From Legionella steigerwaltii (lineage in GTDB: Bacteria > Pseudomonadota > Gammaproteobacteria > Legionellales > Legionellaceae), in the NCBI RefSeq assembly GCF_001468065.1, contig NZ_LNYZ01000013.1:253806-317805 (forward strand): DNA of 64,000 bases. Reading direction: 5' to 3'. Below the pieces are notes generated by a model, which did not search any database, was not told the DNA's origin, and saw only the letters and a program-made list of their open reading frames with translations. Positions 61,519 through 64,000 of the stretch are shown piece after piece; within the stretch, counting starts at the first letter, position 1, and each line of letters opens with the position of its first letter. The translations under genes and the position numbers were made by a program.

Positions 61519-61965
61519 TTATTTTAATACAAAAGTTGTCAGATAAAGTTCATCCTGAGTTTTTCTGAGGGTTTTTGCAATATGTGGAAGTAAATTTAAT
61601 GCGATTAGAGGATTATCCTCCATCATTTTTTTAAAGTCCTCCTCAGCAATAGCCAAAGCTTCTGTATCTTCTAGGGCAACGATGCTGGCAGAGCGAGGTA
61701 AACCGTCAATGATAGCAAGTTCACCAAGAATTGCTCCTGGACCTAATTCCGCAAGTTGCCATTTCCTGTCATAGCCTCGCTCACGATATACCTGAACTCG
61801 ACCAGAAACAATTAGAAAACAGGGACCAGGAGAATCGCCTTCGTTAATAAGGAAGTCCCCATTTTCAAAATGCTTTTGATGACAAAGGCTTACTAATTGT
61901 AACAATTGTGTATCACTTAAATTTGAAAATAGTTCTGAAGATTTCAATATTTCAAGAGTATCCAT
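61519..61965 (-). CDS. Free-standing cyclic-nucleotide-binding domain protein
   Basis: This 148-residue protein is one cNMP-binding domain: beta-roll from ~5 to 120 with the phosphate-binding cassette GELAIIDGLPRSASI, in which the conserved Glu and Arg are present, and a short C helix. There is no helix-turn-helix, so it is not a Crp-type transcription factor by itself; it may act as a cAMP-responsive partner of another protein. It lies upstream of, and in the same direction as, the barrel-MCO operon, separated by 148 bases with a palindromic operator candidate. AAGGTAA precedes the ATG. Confidence 0.88.
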   Translation of the reverse strand: MDTLEILKSSELFSNLSDTQLLQLVSLCHQKHFENGDFLINEGDSPGPCFLIVSGRVQVYRERGYDRKWQLAELGPGAILGELAIIDGLPRSASIVALEDTEALAIAEEDFKKMMEDNPLIALNLLPHIAKTLRKTQDELYLTTFVLK

Positions 61966-62287
61966 TTCTTTACCTTATTAAATTGCTCTCAGATCAATTC
62001 CCTTAAATCATATTATAAAACATGTACTCTCATGCTAAATGTAGTAGTTGCTGAACACTCCGTCAAACGGGGACTCATTTCCCTAAATAGATCCACAATC
62101 AACCGGTTTTCAAAATCACTACGAAATGAGTCTTAAGAAAACCTTCTATTTGAGGTCGTAATAACTGATAGATTGTTTTAAACTAGTGAACTGATGGACA
62201 AACGTTAAACTCAGGTCTGATTCTTAACCACCTTTACACCAATAGGGGTTTATTCAATCTCACCTATTTTTCATAAGGGACATTACA
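61966..62287. other. Divergent promoter region
   Basis: AT-rich gap between the cNMP-binding gene and the beta-propeller gene, transcribed away from each other. No ORF or strong hairpin is seen; no promoter is assigned with certainty. AAGGGAC at the end is the ribosome site of the next gene. Confidence 0.45.
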
Positions 62288-63643
62288 ATGAAAACAAAGA
62301 ATTTTATCTCTCCCCTGATATTTAGTATCACCGTTCTTTGCTTAGGCAACCAATTGCACGCAAACATGCCCGTGTGGACATTTACACCAATAACGGATAC
62401 AACCATCAAAATCCCCACAAACAGTACGACTTGCATTCAGTACACAGTAACAAATCAATCGTCGATAACCCATACCCTAACTCTGCAGTCTCTTCCTGCT
62501 GGTATTACTCAAATTACTAAAGCACCCGCTCCTACTAATTGCCCATCCCTGGCTCCTGGGGCATCACTTTGCACTAGCCCATTCACTTTGGGATACCAAC
62601 AATCGTGCACACTCACATTAGAAATTACTGGCAGTGCATTATCAGGTAAGGTGACGAAAGGCCCCGTGGCATGCCAAGCCAACACGGATGGAACTCCCAA
62701 TCCCAATCAATGCTATCAACCGAGTAAAGCCAATAGCTTGAATATCACAACAACCTCGCCGACTCGTGCGAAATCAATTATCATTGGGGATATTGGAACA
62801 AATTTTGTTCTGACCTTTCCTGCAACGGGGACAGGTAATATTGTTCCAACAGATAATCTTAGCGGCAGTAACACAGGAATAATCAGCCCTTATGCGCTTT
62901 TCATAGACCATTCTGATAAATTGTGGGTGTCTAACTGGACGGGGCCAATTCCATTAACTCAATTTAATCTTCCAGCAACCGGGAATGTAACCCCATTGAC
63001 AACCATTGCAGGGAGCAACACAACCATCCAAGGTTCTGTAGGTGTTGGAGAAGATTTCTACGGCAATCTTTATGTTGCTGATTATAATAATAATGCCATT
63101 AATGTCTTTGCTCCAGGTGCTAGCGGTAATGCGGCGCCAATTAGACAAATCATTGGTTCGAATACCCATCTTGACGCTCCGGAATACATTGCCGTTACGC
63201 AGTCAGGAACAGTGTTTGTTGCTAACTCAGGCTCTAATTTCAGCACCCCAAGTTTGGTTGAGTTTGCAGCAGGAGCAAATGGTAATGTAGCTCCCATCCG
63301 AAATATATCTGGCTCAAATACTACATTTATTCGCCCAACGGGATTATGGATTGATTTTGCTGGAAACTTTTGGGTTGCTGATTCTGATGCGAATAGCATT
63401 CTGAAGTTTGCTCCTGACGCAGTAGGTAATGTGGCACCGATTGTTAAGATTTCAGGTGCAAATACCATGATTTCTTTCCCATATGGAGTAGCAATCGATG
63501 GCCTAGGGTTTATTTATATAGGTAGTGACAACGGGCAAATAAAAGTGTTCGCACCCACAGCCAATGGGAATGTCGCTCCAATTCAAACAATTGCGGGAGG
63601 AAATACACTACTTGATGAGCCTGTTGGATTAACAATTCAATAA
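62288..63643 (+). CDS. Secreted beta-propeller (NHL-like) protein with Ig-like N terminus
   Basis: This 451-residue protein has a signal peptide (~1-25, ending LHANMP), an Ig-like domain (~26-150, QYTVTNQSSITHTL and paired Cys), then five or six ~45-50-residue repeats from ~155 to the end. Each repeat has a motif of the type GNVAPIxxIxGSNT, then IAxDxxGNxxVADxxxNxI and FAPGAxG. These are characteristic of NHL/SMP-30-like propeller blades. The last blades have less variation than the first. The propeller probably binds a ligand or protein at the surface. The N-terminal domain is paralogous to that of the 59034 protein. AAGGGAC precedes the ATG. Confidence 0.85.
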   Translation: MKTKNFISPLIFSITVLCLGNQLHANMPVWTFTPITDTTIKIPTNSTTCIQYTVTNQSSITHTLTLQSLPAGITQITKAPAPTNCPSLAPGASLCTSPFTLGYQQSCTLTLEITGSALSGKVTKGPVACQANTDGTPNPNQCYQPSKANSLNITTTSPTRAKSIIIGDIGTNFVLTFPATGTGNIVPTDNLSGSNTGIISPYALFIDHSDKLWVSNWTGPIPLTQFNLPATGNVTPLTTIAGSNTTIQGSVGVGEDFYGNLYVADYNNNAINVFAPGASGNAAPIRQIIGSNTHLDAPEYIAVTQSGTVFVANSGSNFSTPSLVEFAAGANGNVAPIRNISGSNTTFIRPTGLWIDFAGNFWVADSDANSILKFAPDAVGNVAPIVKISGANTMISFPYGVAIDGLGFIYIGSDNGQIKVFAPTANGNVAPIQTIAGGNTLLDEPVGLTIQ

Positions 63644-64000
63644 TCGAATGGCTGCTCTTTAATCATCCTTGTATACATATTGGGATTGGAGAAGAGCTAG
63701 CCCTCCCCTTTTGTCCCATACACAAGAACATTAGATGAAGCTCATTGTAAATGGTGAAATAACATTCATATGCCACTAAAACTTCCGTCGCCCTTACAAG
63801 GAGTTTTGATTGGATGCAGGTATTAAAGGTCTGTAATAGCTGAAACGATCTGGCTTACACTGCTAAATGAACAACAAATAAATAACTTGTTTTATCGTTA
63901 TCTTGGTTGAGTGTAGAATCCGCTGTAATATTCTTGCCAATTTTTAGCCGGAGGGATATGACATTTTTTTGAAGCCATATGCCATCCTTTTTCCTCATGA
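63644..64000. other. Window end without gene
   Basis: No ORF with a ribosome site and no strong terminator hairpin are seen in the last ~357 bases. A gene on the other strand could end just beyond the window, so this part may hold its tail. Confidence 0.4.

Overview
Organism. The window looks like chromosome of a Legionella species, probably not L. pneumophila itself. The evidence is an AT-rich gammaproteobacterial gene style, a LetS-type tripartite sensor kinase beside gltX, a PPi-dependent phosphofructokinase, a secreted CD39-type apyrase, and many large proteins that look eukaryotic-like or like Dot/Icm effectors. From memory, the order apyrase ... gltX/letS/pfp/pilin ... kinase-like effector resembles the lpg1905-lpg1925 stretch of L. 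pneumophila. I could not check this by alignment.

Layout. 1-11 kb is mostly housekeeping: a partial histidine kinase overlapping a REC-PAS-GGDEF-EAL protein, the Kdo hydroxylase KdoO, a YchJ-like SEC-C protein with a Kef-type antiporter, the ribosomal oxygenase RoxA, a 44-residue Cys-rich peptide missed by length-filtered ORF calling, a DMT transporter, the NTPDase and EpmC. 11-17 kb holds an MmpL transporter followed by a one-module NRPS (A-T-C) whose adenylation pocket reads Asn-like and whose condensation motif lacks the catalytic His. 17-25 kb holds envelope proteins, an alpha/beta hydrolase with a membrane hairpin, a GST, a candidate permuted papain-like protein, an IS1111-type element and a serine hydrolase. 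25-37 kb is core again: gltX, letS, pfp, a pilin with a sigma-54 promoter, bolA, an APC transporter and the overlapping operon fdxA-yoaA-tsaB-UPF0434. 37-43 kb has two very large candidate effectors, one with a degenerate kinase fold, then a PilZ protein and yggX. A tRNA-Phe with a clear sigma-70 promoter sits at 44.2 kb.

Accessory region. From the tRNA to about 56.5 kb almost nothing is housekeeping. There is a possible CheD/CNF-type deamidase with an acidic tail, a protein with a duplicated module, a 115-bp tandem duplication, and a same-strand cassette at 47.6-55.0 kb. The cassette's first gene is the most striking object in the window. It fuses an indoleamine-2,3-dioxygenase-like heme domain, a cytochrome-P450-reductase-like FAD/NADPH module, a cytochrome b5 domain and a C-terminal membrane anchor, which looks like a self-sufficient, membrane-tethered dioxygenase. 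It is followed by a divergent S-adenosylhomocysteine-hydrolase-like protein, a polytopic membrane protein and a cupin-like protein. 56.9-63.6 kb holds an envelope operon (beta-barrel, Ig-like/DUF1566-like secreted protein, multicopper oxidase), a free cNMP-binding domain protein and a secreted beta-propeller.

Non-coding structure. Imperfect or perfect palindromes starting GTAGCCTGGGTG recur in gene gaps at 6.4, 7.9, 22.0, 30.6, 31.7 and 33.9 kb, and I saw none beyond 34 kb. A second CCCTCTCCC-type repeat occurs at 10.3 kb, with a remnant at 56.8 kb. I found no rRNA, CRISPR array or prophage.
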